Positions 1-7,264 of a stretch of DNA of 64,000 nt are shown here, in pieces. Within the stretch, counting starts at the first letter, position 1; each line of letters begins with the position of its first letter. The DNA comes from Hyphomicrobiales bacterium (GTDB lineage Bacteria > Pseudomonadota > Alphaproteobacteria > Rhizobiales > Beijerinckiaceae). The notes below the pieces were generated by a model. That model was not told the DNA's origin, did not search any database, and worked only from the letters and a program-made list of their open reading frames with translations. The DNA is taken from the NCBI GenBank assembly GCA_028290285.1, contig JAQGKD010000029.1:32832-96831 (forward strand), given 5' to 3'. The translations under genes were made by a program, and so were the position numbers.

Positions 1-938
1 TCGCCGATGCGCATCACGTCGATGCCGACGCGATCCGTGTTCACCGACACGACGGGAATGCCTTCCTGCCCCACGCGCGGCAGCACGTAGTTCTTGCCCG
101 TGAAACGCACGCGCGCCGAGCGGTCCTTGACGTAGATCTCGTAGTCGGCCGACTTCAGCAGGCTTTCACCGACCGACGACGGCAGGCCCTGGCGCAGCAC
201 GACGGAATAGCGGTCGCCATGTTTCAGGCCTTCGACGCACAATTGCTGGTCTTCGGTGGAGATCGCCCCATTAGCGGAGCCCGAGATGGCAACGAAAGGC
301 GCGAAATCGACTTTTCCGCGCGCCAGCGGCTCGGAAAACTGGAAACAGGCACGAGGAGAAGCGGCATCGTTGTCGATCTTGTAGGCAACGATGCGGAAGC
401 CCTGCTCGGCACGCAGCTTTTCGTAGGTCGCGCGCAGCGCGGCATCGTCGGCAAGGTCGAGGCTTGCGCGATAGGCGTTGAGCGCGAGGCGATACGACCC
501 TTGCGAATTCTGCACGGCGCCGATCAACGCCAGCGCCTCGGCCTCGTCCTTCGGCATCGAGGCCCGCAGATACCCGACATAGGCGGCGGCCAGCGCGTTG
601 CGCGACCATTGCCAGCTGTTGTTGGTCTCCTGCTGCGCCAACATCCTGGAAACGCGCGCATAGGCGAGCCAGCTCTGCGCATCCCGCGGTGCGGCTGAAA
701 TGGCGGTGCCGAGGGGCGCGAGCGCCGCGCGTGGATTTCTGGGTAGGGACGTCAGGGCCGCCGAGCGAAGATCTTCAACCGTCCGCGTACCCGCCGCCGG
801 ACTCTCCTTGCGCAATTGCTCTTCCAGCCGAATTGCATTGCTGGCGAGATCGTCACGTACATAGGCCTTCTGGGCGAAGGCGGGCGCCGCGAATGTGAGT
901 GTAAAGACGACGGCAAGCAGCTTGATGACCGCACGCAT
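1..938 (-). CDS. alpha-2-macroglobulin family protein, N-terminal part (runs off the window)
   Basis: Reading leftward from an ATG at 938, the protein begins with a signal peptide (hydrophobic stretch ending APAFAQ, residues 1-23). A helical region follows (RAALAPLGTAISAAP, then NSWQWSRNALAAAYVGYL). From about residue 180 comes a beta-rich domain with PRACFQFSEPLARGK and GDRYSVVLRQGLPS, which resembles the first MG domains of bacterial alpha-2-macroglobulins. These are large periplasmic proteins thought to trap proteases and usually sit beside penicillin-binding protein 1C. The frame is open to the window edge, so about 312 residues are visible and most of the protein, including any thioester, is outside. 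Family call is from motif resemblance. Confidence 0.75.
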   Translation of the reverse strand, partial: MRAVIKLLAVVFTLTFAAPAFAQKAYVRDDLASNAIRLEEQLRKESPAAGTRTVEDLRSAALTSLPRNPRAALAPLGTAISAAPRDAQSWLAYARVSRMLAQQETNNSWQWSRNALAAAYVGYLRASMPKDEAEALALIGAVQNSQGSYRLALNAYRASLDLADDAALRATYEKLRAEQGFRIVAYKIDNDAASPRACFQFSEPLARGKVDFAPFVAISGSANGAISTEDQQLCVEGLKHGDRYSVVLRQGLPSSVGESLLKSADYEIYVKDRSARVRFTGKNYVLPRVGQEGIPVVSVNTDRVGIDVMRIG

Positions 939-1016
939 GGAAGGCACTCCGCTGACCGCTCTGTCGGGAATGCAACCTGCCACGTTCAGGTCGCTGCGGG
1001 AAGGTGGGCGTTTTCA

Positions 1017-2193
1017 TTAGGCTGCAGAAACGGGCTCCGACGCGTCCACCGGGACCGGAACGGCCGCTTTGGGTGCACGCACGGATAGATAGAGCACTAT
1101 CACGCCGAGCGCGCCGGGAACGACGGCCAGCGATGGCGCGTCGGTGGCCCAGACCAACGCGGCTGCGATCAGGCAGCCGGATGCCGCCCCCGCGTCCCAC
1201 CCCGCTTCCGCGGCAAAATGGAAGCGGTAGGCGGCACCCGTTTGCTGTGCACGATCGTATATGACGCTCATCAGGACGGGAACATAGATCCCCATGACTG
1301 CGGCGCCCGTTGCATTGGCGATGGTCGCGGCGATGGGAGACCATGTGGCGCTGGCGCGCAGCGCAAAGCCGAGGGCCAGAGCCCAGCAGACAATGACGAG
1401 TGAGCGCTGGCGCCCGCCCCGGTCGATCGCACGCCCACCGGCCAACCCGGTTGCGGCACCGGCGAGCGCCGCCGCAGCATTCGCGATGCCGAAGGAGTCG
1501 TAGTGCGAGCCCAGCGACACGAAGAGCACCATGGGCCAGGCCAGCGCGAGGCCGGACGCAATCCAGCCGTCTGAGGCGAAGGCCAGCATCGCCCCTCGAT
1601 CGATCCCCTGCATCGATTCGCGGGCGCGCGGAACCGGACCCGCCGGGATCGACCCCATGAGGACGAGCGGCACGGCGGAGGCCACCATCAGAACCCCCGC
1701 GACGGCAAAGTCGAAAGCCGGGCCGAAATGCTGGAGCAGAACGCCGCCCGCCAGCGGACCGAGAACGCCGACCAGCGCGCCGACCGCTGTCCGAATCCCG
1801 AGCTCCCGCCCGCGGGAGCCGTCGACGCCCGTGACGGCCACGGCCGCGTGATAGACCGGGCCAATATAGAGCCTCGGACAAGGCGACCGCCGTCAGCCAG
1901 ACGACGAGCCAGATCACCTGATCGGCGTATGCGAGCGGAATGAACTGGGTCGCGCCGAGCATGGCTCCGCTGACGATCGCGCCTCGATAGCCCAGCCGCC
2001 GCACGACGCCGAGCCCGACAAACCGCAGAGCGCACCGAATAATCAATAGCGAGGCATAGGCGACGAGTGCTTCGGAAAGGCTGAACCCGAGCTGAAGCAG
2101 GTATGCGCCCACGAAGCCCGCCGCCATGGCGACCGACAGCTGATAGAAGGCATAGTGGAGCGTGAGCAGCCGGAACCGGCTGAAACGGGACAC
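1017..2193 (-). pseudogene. MFS transporter with a single-base frameshift
   Basis: The N-terminal part (MSRFSRFRLLTLHYAFYQ, then several hydrophobic helices) is read in one frame from 2193 to about 1858. The C-terminal part (PVYHAAVAVTGVDGSRG, then GALVGVLGPLAGGVLL and further helices) continues in another frame to a stop at 1017. The switch falls in the gggcc run near 1857-1862. Removing one base there gives YW-PVYHAAVAVTG and a protein of about 391 residues, the usual MFS length. Both halves are otherwise intact, so this is a very recent mutation or a base-call error. MFS proteins export or import small molecules across the inner membrane. The substrate cannot be told. Confidence 0.75.
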
Positions 2194-2244
2194 GGTACAA
2201 ATCCTTCGGAAGGCGCGGTTTTCAAGCGTCCTGAATGGCTCGCA

Positions 2245-2658
2245 TCAGGCCAGTTCAAAGACGATCTTCTGCGCGCCCTTCCACAATACGGTCTTGCCGA
2301 GCGCCGTGAGGTTCTCAAGCCCGGATGTCAGCGTGATGAAATGATTGCCCGCCAGCTGCCCGGCCTTGCTCGCGAACTGCACCGCGCCGTAGCCCAGCAG
2401 GATCTCGGTCTCGCTGACACCACCCGGATAGAGGATGATCTGGCCCGGAGCCGGATAGCTGGTCGCATTCTCGTAGCCGACCCCGAAGTGCAGGTCGCCG
2501 AGCGGCATCCACACGCCCTCGCCGCTCCACCGGACGTGAATGACCTGGCTGTGGAAAGGCAAGTGCTTGCGAAACATCGCGCATGTTTGGGGGGCGAGTT
2601 CGTCCTCGAAACGAGCGCCGAACGTAAAGTCACCTGCTGTGATGCGAAGCTCGCTCAT
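2245..2658 (-). CDS. DUF3830 family protein
   Basis: This 137-residue soluble protein starts at ATG 2658 (MSELRITAGDFTFGAR). A TTG three codons upstream is possible, but the ATG has a GAGG element about 10 bases before it. The motifs HVRWSGEGVWMPLGD, YPGGVSETEILLGYG and AGNHFITL match the DUF3830 family as I remember it. That family has a cyclophilin-like fold and often lies beside transport and catabolic genes. No enzymatic role is established for it. It lies alone between the frameshifted MFS gene and the BigR-like regulator, all on the minus strand, with a 51-base gap to the MFS start. Confidence 0.75.
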   Translation of the reverse strand: MSELRITAGDFTFGARFEDELAPQTCAMFRKHLPFHSQVIHVRWSGEGVWMPLGDLHFGVGYENATSYPAPGQIILYPGGVSETEILLGYGAVQFASKAGQLAGNHFITLTSGLENLTALGKTVLWKGAQKIVFELA

Positions 2659-2875
2659 CCCGATCAATCCTCAAGAAATCTGATGCGCGAGGGGTAGCAT
2701 AGGAATGACCGGGCGCAAAAGCGTTCCCGGCTCCGTCGCTGCTGAAATTCCAGCCACAAGGCGTGTCAAAAAAGGCCTGAGGCGCTGCGAGCCAAGCTCG
2801 AAACGGTGCAATCCACAGTGGCGTTGAAATCAGGAGTTTCGCAGCAGAAGTCGTTGGCTGGCAGGCGAGTCTACC

Positions 2876-3199
2876 TCAGCACGCAGGCGCGCAATAAAGA
2901 CGATACAACGTCTCTAGCACGGCGCGCACTTCCACGCTCGCGAGCCTGTAGTAGATGGTCTGCCCGTCACGGCGTGTTTCGACAAGGCGAAGCGAACGCA
3001 TCTTGCCCAGATGCTGCGAAAGTGCCGACGGCATGAGGCCGACGATGACAGCGAGCTCGCCGACAGACTTTTCCCCTTCGAGAAGCGAGCAGAGGACCAT
3101 CAGACGCTTTGCATTCGCCATCGCCGTCAGGAGGCGTGACGCTTCATCCGCCCGCGCTTCAAGACCGATCATCAATGTGTCGTCCATTCCAGCTTCCAT
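2876..3199 (-). CDS. ArsR-type repressor, BigR/SqrR-like thiol switch
   Basis: This 107-residue winged-helix protein has an ArsR core: EASRLLTAMANAKRLMVL, then KSVGELAVIVGLMPSALSQH as the recognition helices, then RRDGQTIYYRLAS as the wing. Cys37 (MVLCSLL) and Cys103 (LYCAP) are 66 residues apart, the spacing of the Cys pair in BigR (42 and 108). In that family the pair forms a di- or tetrasulfide with reactive sulfur and releases DNA. A third Cys (107) ends the chain. The gene is divergent from a DUF2892 gene, with a palindrome between them. No persulfide dioxygenase or sulfurtransferase gene follows, unlike typical BigR operons. The start is probable, and a Met at residue 5 is an alternative. 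Confidence 0.8.
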   Translation of the reverse strand: MEAGMDDTLMIGLEARADEASRLLTAMANAKRLMVLCSLLEGEKSVGELAVIVGLMPSALSQHLGKMRSLRLVETRRDGQTIYYRLASVEVRAVLETLYRLYCAPAC

Positions 3200-3221
3200 C
3201 TTGACATTTTAGCAGCTTCGC

Positions 3222-3236
3222 AATTACGTAGTAATT
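3222..3236. promoter_or_regulatory. palindromic operator candidate between the ArsR and DUF2892 genes
   Basis: AATTAC-GTA-GTAATT is a perfect 6+6 inverted repeat in the 62-base divergent intergenic region. A TTGACA -35-like hexamer lies just upstream at 3201-3206 on the plus strand, so a bound repressor would cover the start region of the DUF2892 gene. BigR-type repressors bind AT-rich inverted repeats. That this is the site is inferred from position and symmetry. Confidence 0.55.
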
Positions 3237-3261
3237 ATAGTTTTACGAGGAGAAATCAACA

Positions 3262-3486
3262 ATGGCGAATATCGGTTCCATCGATCGCACAATCCGCCTC
3301 CTCCTGGGCGCCGTCCTCGTGATCGCTCCGTTCCTGCCCCAGACCGTCGACGTGTTCGGGAACTGGGGTCTGTGGAAATACGCCGTCTCGGCGGCCGGCC
3401 TCGTCATGATCGGCACGGCGGCGTTTCGCTTCTGCCCGGCCTACACATTGCTGGGCATACGAACCTGCACGCTCGCAGACAAGTAG
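3262..3486 (+). CDS. DUF2892 (YgaP-like) small inner-membrane protein
   Basis: This 74-residue protein opens with ANIGSIDRTIRLLLGAVLV, the characteristic start of the DUF2892/YgaP membrane domain, followed by a second hydrophobic segment (SAAGLVMIGTAAFRF) and a C-terminal CPAYTLLGIRTC. Two membrane helices are likely. In YgaP the domain is fused to a rhodanese and linked to reactive sulfur handling; here it stands alone. A GAGGAG ribosome site lies about 9 bases before the ATG. Its place opposite a BigR-like repressor suggests induction by sulfide or persulfide (inference). Two cysteines near the C-terminus could take part in thiol chemistry. Confidence 0.8.
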   Translation: MANIGSIDRTIRLLLGAVLVIAPFLPQTVDVFGNWGLWKYAVSAAGLVMIGTAAFRFCPAYTLLGIRTCTLADK

Positions 3487-3663
3487 CCGATTCATGTAAG
3501 CGCGCACCTCTCGGCTTTCCCCCGGTCGGTGCGCGGTCATTTTGCGGTTTCGCTTAAAGGTTCGCCCCTCTCCATATTTTGATCGGACGGCCCGCGAATC
3601 AGGAACCTCCTTCCGCCTCGGCAGTTTCTCGGCAGCCAAAAACGGCTTCTGGAGGGAACGTCA

Positions 3664-3738
3664 ATGAGCGGAATTATTTACCTGGTTGGTCTGGTTGTCG
3701 TGGTGCTCGCCATTCTGTCCTTCTTCGGTCTTCGCTGA
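3664..3738 (+). CDS. 24-residue single-helix membrane peptide
   Basis: A very short reading frame (MSGIIYLVGLVVVVLAILSF, then FGLR and a stop) has a strong ribosome site (GGAGGG, at about 3650). It is almost entirely one transmembrane helix ending in arginine. It ends 22 bases before the start of the next membrane protein gene, so the two probably share a transcript. Small membrane peptides of this kind act as regulators or stabilisers of larger membrane proteins. That is general knowledge and its partner here is only inferred. I believe similar peptides occur in other rhizobial genomes but cannot confirm it. Confidence 0.55.
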   Translation: MSGIIYLVGLVVVVLAILSFFGLR

Positions 3739-3760
3739 TAAGCAGAGGGAGAGACAGGTC

Positions 3761-4669
3761 ATGCAAACAACAGACACACCCGGCGGGCCTTGGTCCGCTT
3801 CGGAAATCGGATGGAGCGCGGTCATCGCCGCTGCCGCGATCACGGCGGCCCTTTTCTTGGTGTTCGTCACCTTTGGTTCAGCGCTGGGGCTGGGTGTCGC
3901 CTCCTCCGCGCCGACATGGCGTGACGCCTCCTTCGCTTTATGGCTGCTCTCGGGCGTCTATCTGCTCGTCGCAGCGCTCGTGAGCTTCGCGGTCGGTGGT
4001 TACATCGCCGGCCGGCTCCGTCCCAAAGAGGCTATAGACGACACGGACCAACCGGAATTCCGCGCGGGTCTCCGCGGACTCGTGGTCTGGGCACTGGCCG
4101 TTCTCGCCAGTGCTGTCCTGACGCTCGCGCTCGCGCGCAGCCTCACCCCGGCCGCTCCTTCTTCGGGTGGAAATGCCGGGCAGTCCAGTTCTGTTGGCGG
4201 CGAAAGTCTGATTGCCTACGAACTCGACCGCCTGTTCCGGGCTGAGCGTCGTCCGGGCGAAGACCTCAGCTATCCTCGTTCCGAGGCCGCCCGCATTCTG
4301 CTGACGACGTCCGGCCATGAGGATATCGTGCCCGAGGATCGCCGCTATCTCGCGACGCTGGTGCGTGCCGCAACGGGTCTTGCTCCCGCCGATGCCGATC
4401 GTCGCGTGGGAGACGTGGTCGCTCGGTCGCGCGAGGCCTTGTCGCGGGCGCGGCGCGTCACGGTTCTGCTCGGATTCATGTCGGCCGCGAGCCTGCTGCT
4501 TGGCGCTGCCGTGGCCTGGTTCGCCTCCATCCGGGGTGAGCGGGATGCGCGGGGGCTCGATGTTTCGGCCTTTCATACGATGTTTGGCGCGAGGGGCGTG
4601 CCGGGGTTCCCGAAAAGAGCGCCCGTTGGTGCGGGCGAATCCGAACAAACGCGCTATCCGCCTGTGTGA
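3761..4669 (+). CDS. hypothetical multi-pass membrane protein
   Basis: This 302-residue protein begins at ATG 3761 after a GGGAGAG element. Helices are visible at about residues 17-50 (VIAAAAITAALFLVFVTF), 58-82 (LWLLSGVYLLVAALVSF), 106-125 and 245-265 (VTVLLGFMSAASLLLGAAV). A soluble loop of roughly 120 residues lies between the third and fourth helix, with RSEAARILL and EDRRYLATLVRAATGL. The protein follows the 24-residue membrane peptide. I do not recognise a characterised family. The loop's repeated arginine-rich helices suggest a periplasmic or cytoplasmic interaction surface. A hairpin lies 27 bases after the stop. Confidence 0.65.
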   Translation: MQTTDTPGGPWSASEIGWSAVIAAAAITAALFLVFVTFGSALGLGVASSAPTWRDASFALWLLSGVYLLVAALVSFAVGGYIAGRLRPKEAIDDTDQPEFRAGLRGLVVWALAVLASAVLTLALARSLTPAAPSSGGNAGQSSSVGGESLIAYELDRLFRAERRPGEDLSYPRSEAARILLTTSGHEDIVPEDRRYLATLVRAATGLAPADADRRVGDVVARSREALSRARRVTVLLGFMSAASLLLGAAVAWFASIRGERDARGLDVSAFHTMFGARGVPGFPKRAPVGAGESEQTRYPPV

Positions 4670-4695
4670 GCCGAAGCTTCTTTGCGTATCGCTTG

Positions 4696-4719
4696 CCGCC
4701 TCCGCACATGCGGGGGCGG
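4696..4719 (+). terminator. hairpin after the membrane protein gene
   Basis: A 10-bp stem (CCGCCTCCGC / GCGGGGGCGG, one G-U pair) with an ACAT loop lies 27 bases past the stop of the 3761-4669 gene. Only a weak TTCGCG tail follows, so termination may be partial or factor-assisted. Confidence 0.4.
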
Positions 4720-4772
4720 TTCGCGTTCCGGGCATTGTGTTGTAGATACCCAACCGTTCGGAAAGAAGAATC

Positions 4773-5162
4773 ATGGCTGAACCACACCATTATCCGCCCC
4801 TTCCACCCATGCTCACCGGCATTCGCGGCCGCTGTCCGAGGTGCGGCCAAGGCAAATTGTTTTCAGGTTATCTGAAGCTCGCGCGGCGCTGCGACGTATG
4901 CGATCTCGATTTCGCCTTCGCCGACCCCGCCGACGGCCCAGCCTTTTTCGCACTCACGATTATGAGCTTCCCCATCCTCGGTTTCATCTGGTGGCTGGAC
5001 GCGACTTTTGTGCCGCCGTGGTGGGTGCACGCAGTGGTCAGCCTGCCGATCCTGATCCTCGCCTGCGTCCTGCCGCTGCGCCCGCTGAAGGGCTGGCTCG
5101 TCTGCTCGCAATATTTCCACAAGGCTGAAGAAGGACGCCTGGCCCCGCGCGATCTGCCGTAG
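4773..5162 (+). CDS. DUF983 family membrane protein
   Basis: This 129-residue protein has an N-terminal zinc-ribbon-like pair, CPRCGQGKLFSGYLKL then CDVCDLDF, followed by two hydrophobic helices (FFALTIMSFPILGFIWWL and VHAVVSLPILILACVL). It ends in RPLKGWLVCSQYFHKA. This is the DUF983 pattern. The family is common in alphaproteobacteria near cytochrome oxidase assembly genes, but its function is not established. None of those neighbours is here. The gene runs convergently into the secreted protein gene at 5164 with one base between the stops. Confidence 0.8.
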   Translation: MAEPHHYPPLPPMLTGIRGRCPRCGQGKLFSGYLKLARRCDVCDLDFAFADPADGPAFFALTIMSFPILGFIWWLDATFVPPWWVHAVVSLPILILACVLPLRPLKGWLVCSQYFHKAEEGRLAPRDLP

Positions 5163-5163
5163 G

Positions 5164-5556
5164 TCAGGTGCCCGAACCCGGCACATAGCAGTAAACAAAC
5201 GGCTCCTTGGGCGGGCCTCCGAGAAAGATGACGATGTGGCCGGTGATATTGGGGTCCTTGTTGACCTTATGCGGCGGCACTTCGATCATTGTTCCGACTG
5301 GCACGCTATTGCCGCGATTGTCCGTAATTCGCGCGAACACCCTGCCCTCGCGTATCTCGTACTCATCGGCGAAATAGGCGTCGGCATCGCCACAGCAGCT
5401 GACCAGCGGGTGATCGGGCTGCCTCAGGTTTCGGAACCAGGCGCGTGTTTCGGGGTCGCTGCCATCCCACTGGCCGTTGTCTCGTGCCAGCAGAGGCCCG
5501 GAAAGAGCGCATAGACTGATGCATGCGACGACTAAGGAAAACGAGCCACCCACCAT
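5164..5556 (-). CDS. secreted hypothetical protein
   Basis: This 130-residue protein has a signal peptide (SFSLVVACISLCALSGPLLA). The mature part begins RDNGQWDGSDPETRAWFRNL and contains SCCGDADAYFADEYEIREG and a VPVGTMIEVPPHKVNKDPN segment, ending FVYCYVPGSG. The Cys pair in SCCGDAD and the Cys near the end could form disulfides in the periplasm. Proteins with this arrangement are common, uncharacterised, in rhizobial genomes (from memory). It is transcribed away from the catabolic operon that starts at 5829, sharing a 272-base upstream region with it. Confidence 0.65.
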   Translation of the reverse strand: MVGGSFSLVVACISLCALSGPLLARDNGQWDGSDPETRAWFRNLRQPDHPLVSCCGDADAYFADEYEIREGRVFARITDNRGNSVPVGTMIEVPPHKVNKDPNITGHIVIFLGGPPKEPFVYCYVPGSGT

Positions 5557-5734
5557 GTCGGGCCCCCCTGTTCGGTCACTTCAATAACGAAGCCCGGCGC
5601 AAGACTTTCCGTCAGCCTTTGCGGATGTCGTTACACCGCCAAGCAAAAGTCCTCAGTCCGTTTAGGCCCGCGTCGGCACTATGGCGGTGAAATTTCGCGT
5701 GGTTTTGATCTAGCGCAAAGCACGAGAGCCGCGC

Positions 5735-5784
5735 TTCCGCATAATTTCCCCTATGCGGAACAATGTTCTGCATGAAGGAACAAT
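5735..5784. promoter_or_regulatory. operator candidate upstream of the Rieske oxygenase operon
   Basis: TTCCGCATA and TATGCGGAA form a perfect 9-bp inverted repeat with an 8-base spacer (5735-5760). Overlapping it, GGAACAAT occurs twice in direct orientation at 5757-5764 and 5777-5784, exactly 20 bases apart. A palindrome combined with a direct repeat is reminiscent of IclR-family sites such as those of PobR/PcaU regulators. The structure ends 44 bases before the oxygenase start. No regulator gene adjoins the operon, so the binding protein would be encoded elsewhere. Confidence 0.5.
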
Positions 5785-5828
5785 AAGCTGGCCAAAGTGC
5801 TGGCGGAAACGCGCGACGGAGATCTGCC

Positions 5829-7115
5829 ATGCTATCCAGAGAACAGAATGCTCTCGTCACCCAGACGGGCCCCGGCACGATGATGGGCGACCTCTTCCGC
5901 TGCTATTGGCTACCCATTCTGCTCAGTGAGGAGCTACCCGAGGCCGATTGCCCGCCCGTGCGGGTGAAAATCCTCTCCGAGCGCCTGCTCGCCTTCCGCG
6001 ACAGCAACGGCACGCTCGGCCTGATCGACGAGTTCTGCCCCCATCGTGGCGTCTCGCTCTGGTTCGGCCGCAACGAAGAATGCGGGCTTCGCTGCCCCTA
6101 TCACGGCTGGAAATTCGACGTAAACGGACAGTGTCTTGAGGTCCCCTCCGAGGATCCGGCCTCTGGCTACGCCCAGAAGATCAAGCTGACGTCCTATCCC
6201 GTGATCGAGAAGGGCGGCGTGATCTGGACCTATATGGGCAAGCCGGAAAACAAGCCGGACGAACCCGGCTATGAGTTCGCGGTCGTTCCCCGCAAACAGT
6301 GCTTCATCTCGAAGCGCGAACAGGAATGCAACTGGCTTCAGTCACTCGAAGGCGGCATCGACTCGAGCCACGTGTCCTTCCTGCATCGCGGCGACGTGAC
6401 GGCTGACCCGCTGTTCAAGGATGCCGGTGGCAACAAGTACAATCTCGCCGACCTGTCGCCCGTCTTCGAGGTGATCGAGAGCGAGGGAGGCCTCTACATC
6501 GGCGCACGTCGCATGGCCGAGGACGACCAGTATTACTGGCGCATAACCCCCTGGCTCATGCCCTGCTACACGGCTGTCCCGCCGCGCGGCGACTATCCGA
6601 TGCACGGTCATTTCTGGGTTCCGCGCGACGACGAGACCTGCGTTGCCTGGAGCTTCGACTACCATCCCGTGCGCGAGCTGACGGCGGCTGAAGTCGGCCA
6701 CATGAAGGCCGGCAAAGGCGTCCACTGCAAATACGTTCCGGGCACCTACAAGCCGCTCGCCAACAAGGACAACGATTACCTGATGGACCGCGAGGCACAG
6801 CGTCTCGGCACCACCTACAGTGGCATCGAGGGCATCGCGATCCAGGACGCATCCCTGCAGGAAAGCATGGGGCCGATCGTCGACCGCACGAAGGAAAACC
6901 TCGTCGGCTGCGACAACGGCATCATCATGGCCCGGCATCGGATCATGCGCGCTGCCAAGGCCTTGCGTGAAAAGGGCACTCTCCCGCCGGCTCGCACGCC
7001 CGAGCAGCAGAGCGTGCGCGCCACCGCAATCCTTCTGAAGCGCGACGTTCACTTCAAGGACGGCGCCAAGGAAGCCCTGAAAGCCAAGAAGGGTGTCCCG
7101 CAGACCACCGTCTGA
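5829..7115 (+). CDS. Rieske non-heme iron aromatic-ring oxygenase, alpha subunit
   Basis: This 428-residue protein has a Rieske [2Fe-2S] motif: Cys70/His72 in CPHRG and Cys89/His92 in CPYHGW. The mononuclear iron site is seen in EGGIDSSHVSFLH, giving Asp178, His181 and His186. Length and motifs (FAVVPRK, AIQDASLQESMGPIVDRTKE) fit the phthalate 4,5-dioxygenase/phenoxybenzoate dioxygenase group, single-component oxygenases needing a separate reductase. No reductase is in the window. Substrate is unknown. It leads an apparent catabolic set with a CoA-transferase, a Bug receptor and a thiolase-like protein, but a strong terminator separates it from them. A GGAGAT site precedes the ATG. Confidence 0.88.
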   Translation: MLSREQNALVTQTGPGTMMGDLFRCYWLPILLSEELPEADCPPVRVKILSERLLAFRDSNGTLGLIDEFCPHRGVSLWFGRNEECGLRCPYHGWKFDVNGQCLEVPSEDPASGYAQKIKLTSYPVIEKGGVIWTYMGKPENKPDEPGYEFAVVPRKQCFISKREQECNWLQSLEGGIDSSHVSFLHRGDVTADPLFKDAGGNKYNLADLSPVFEVIESEGGLYIGARRMAEDDQYYWRITPWLMPCYTAVPPRGDYPMHGHFWVPRDDETCVAWSFDYHPVRELTAAEVGHMKAGKGVHCKYVPGTYKPLANKDNDYLMDREAQRLGTTYSGIEGIAIQDASLQESMGPIVDRTKENLVGCDNGIIMARHRIMRAAKALREKGTLPPARTPEQQSVRATAILLKRDVHFKDGAKEALKAKKGVPQTTV

Positions 7116-7160
7116 TCTCTTCCACCGTTCGACACGTCCTCCCGTCGTGTCCGACTTGAG

Positions 7161-7188
7161 CCCGCCGCAGCAATGTGGCGGGTTTTTT
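7161..7188 (+). terminator. intrinsic terminator after the Rieske oxygenase gene
   Basis: CCCGCCGCA and TGTGGCGGG pair as a 9-bp stem with one G-U pair, closed by a GCAA tetraloop and followed by six T. It lies 46 bases past the oxygenase stop, so the CoA-transferase gene is probably expressed from its own promoter or by readthrough. Confidence 0.8.
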
Positions 7189-7264
7189 CTTTCGTTGCCC
7201 CCTGCTCGGACTTGCGCCAAAATAGCGTCAACGCGGCGATCAAGTCCGCATCGGGGGAGGGAAA

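Noticed and set aside
5612..5878. 88-residue reading frame on the minus strand
   Set aside because: It covers the operator and the start of the Rieske gene and has no recognisable protein sequence; judged spurious.
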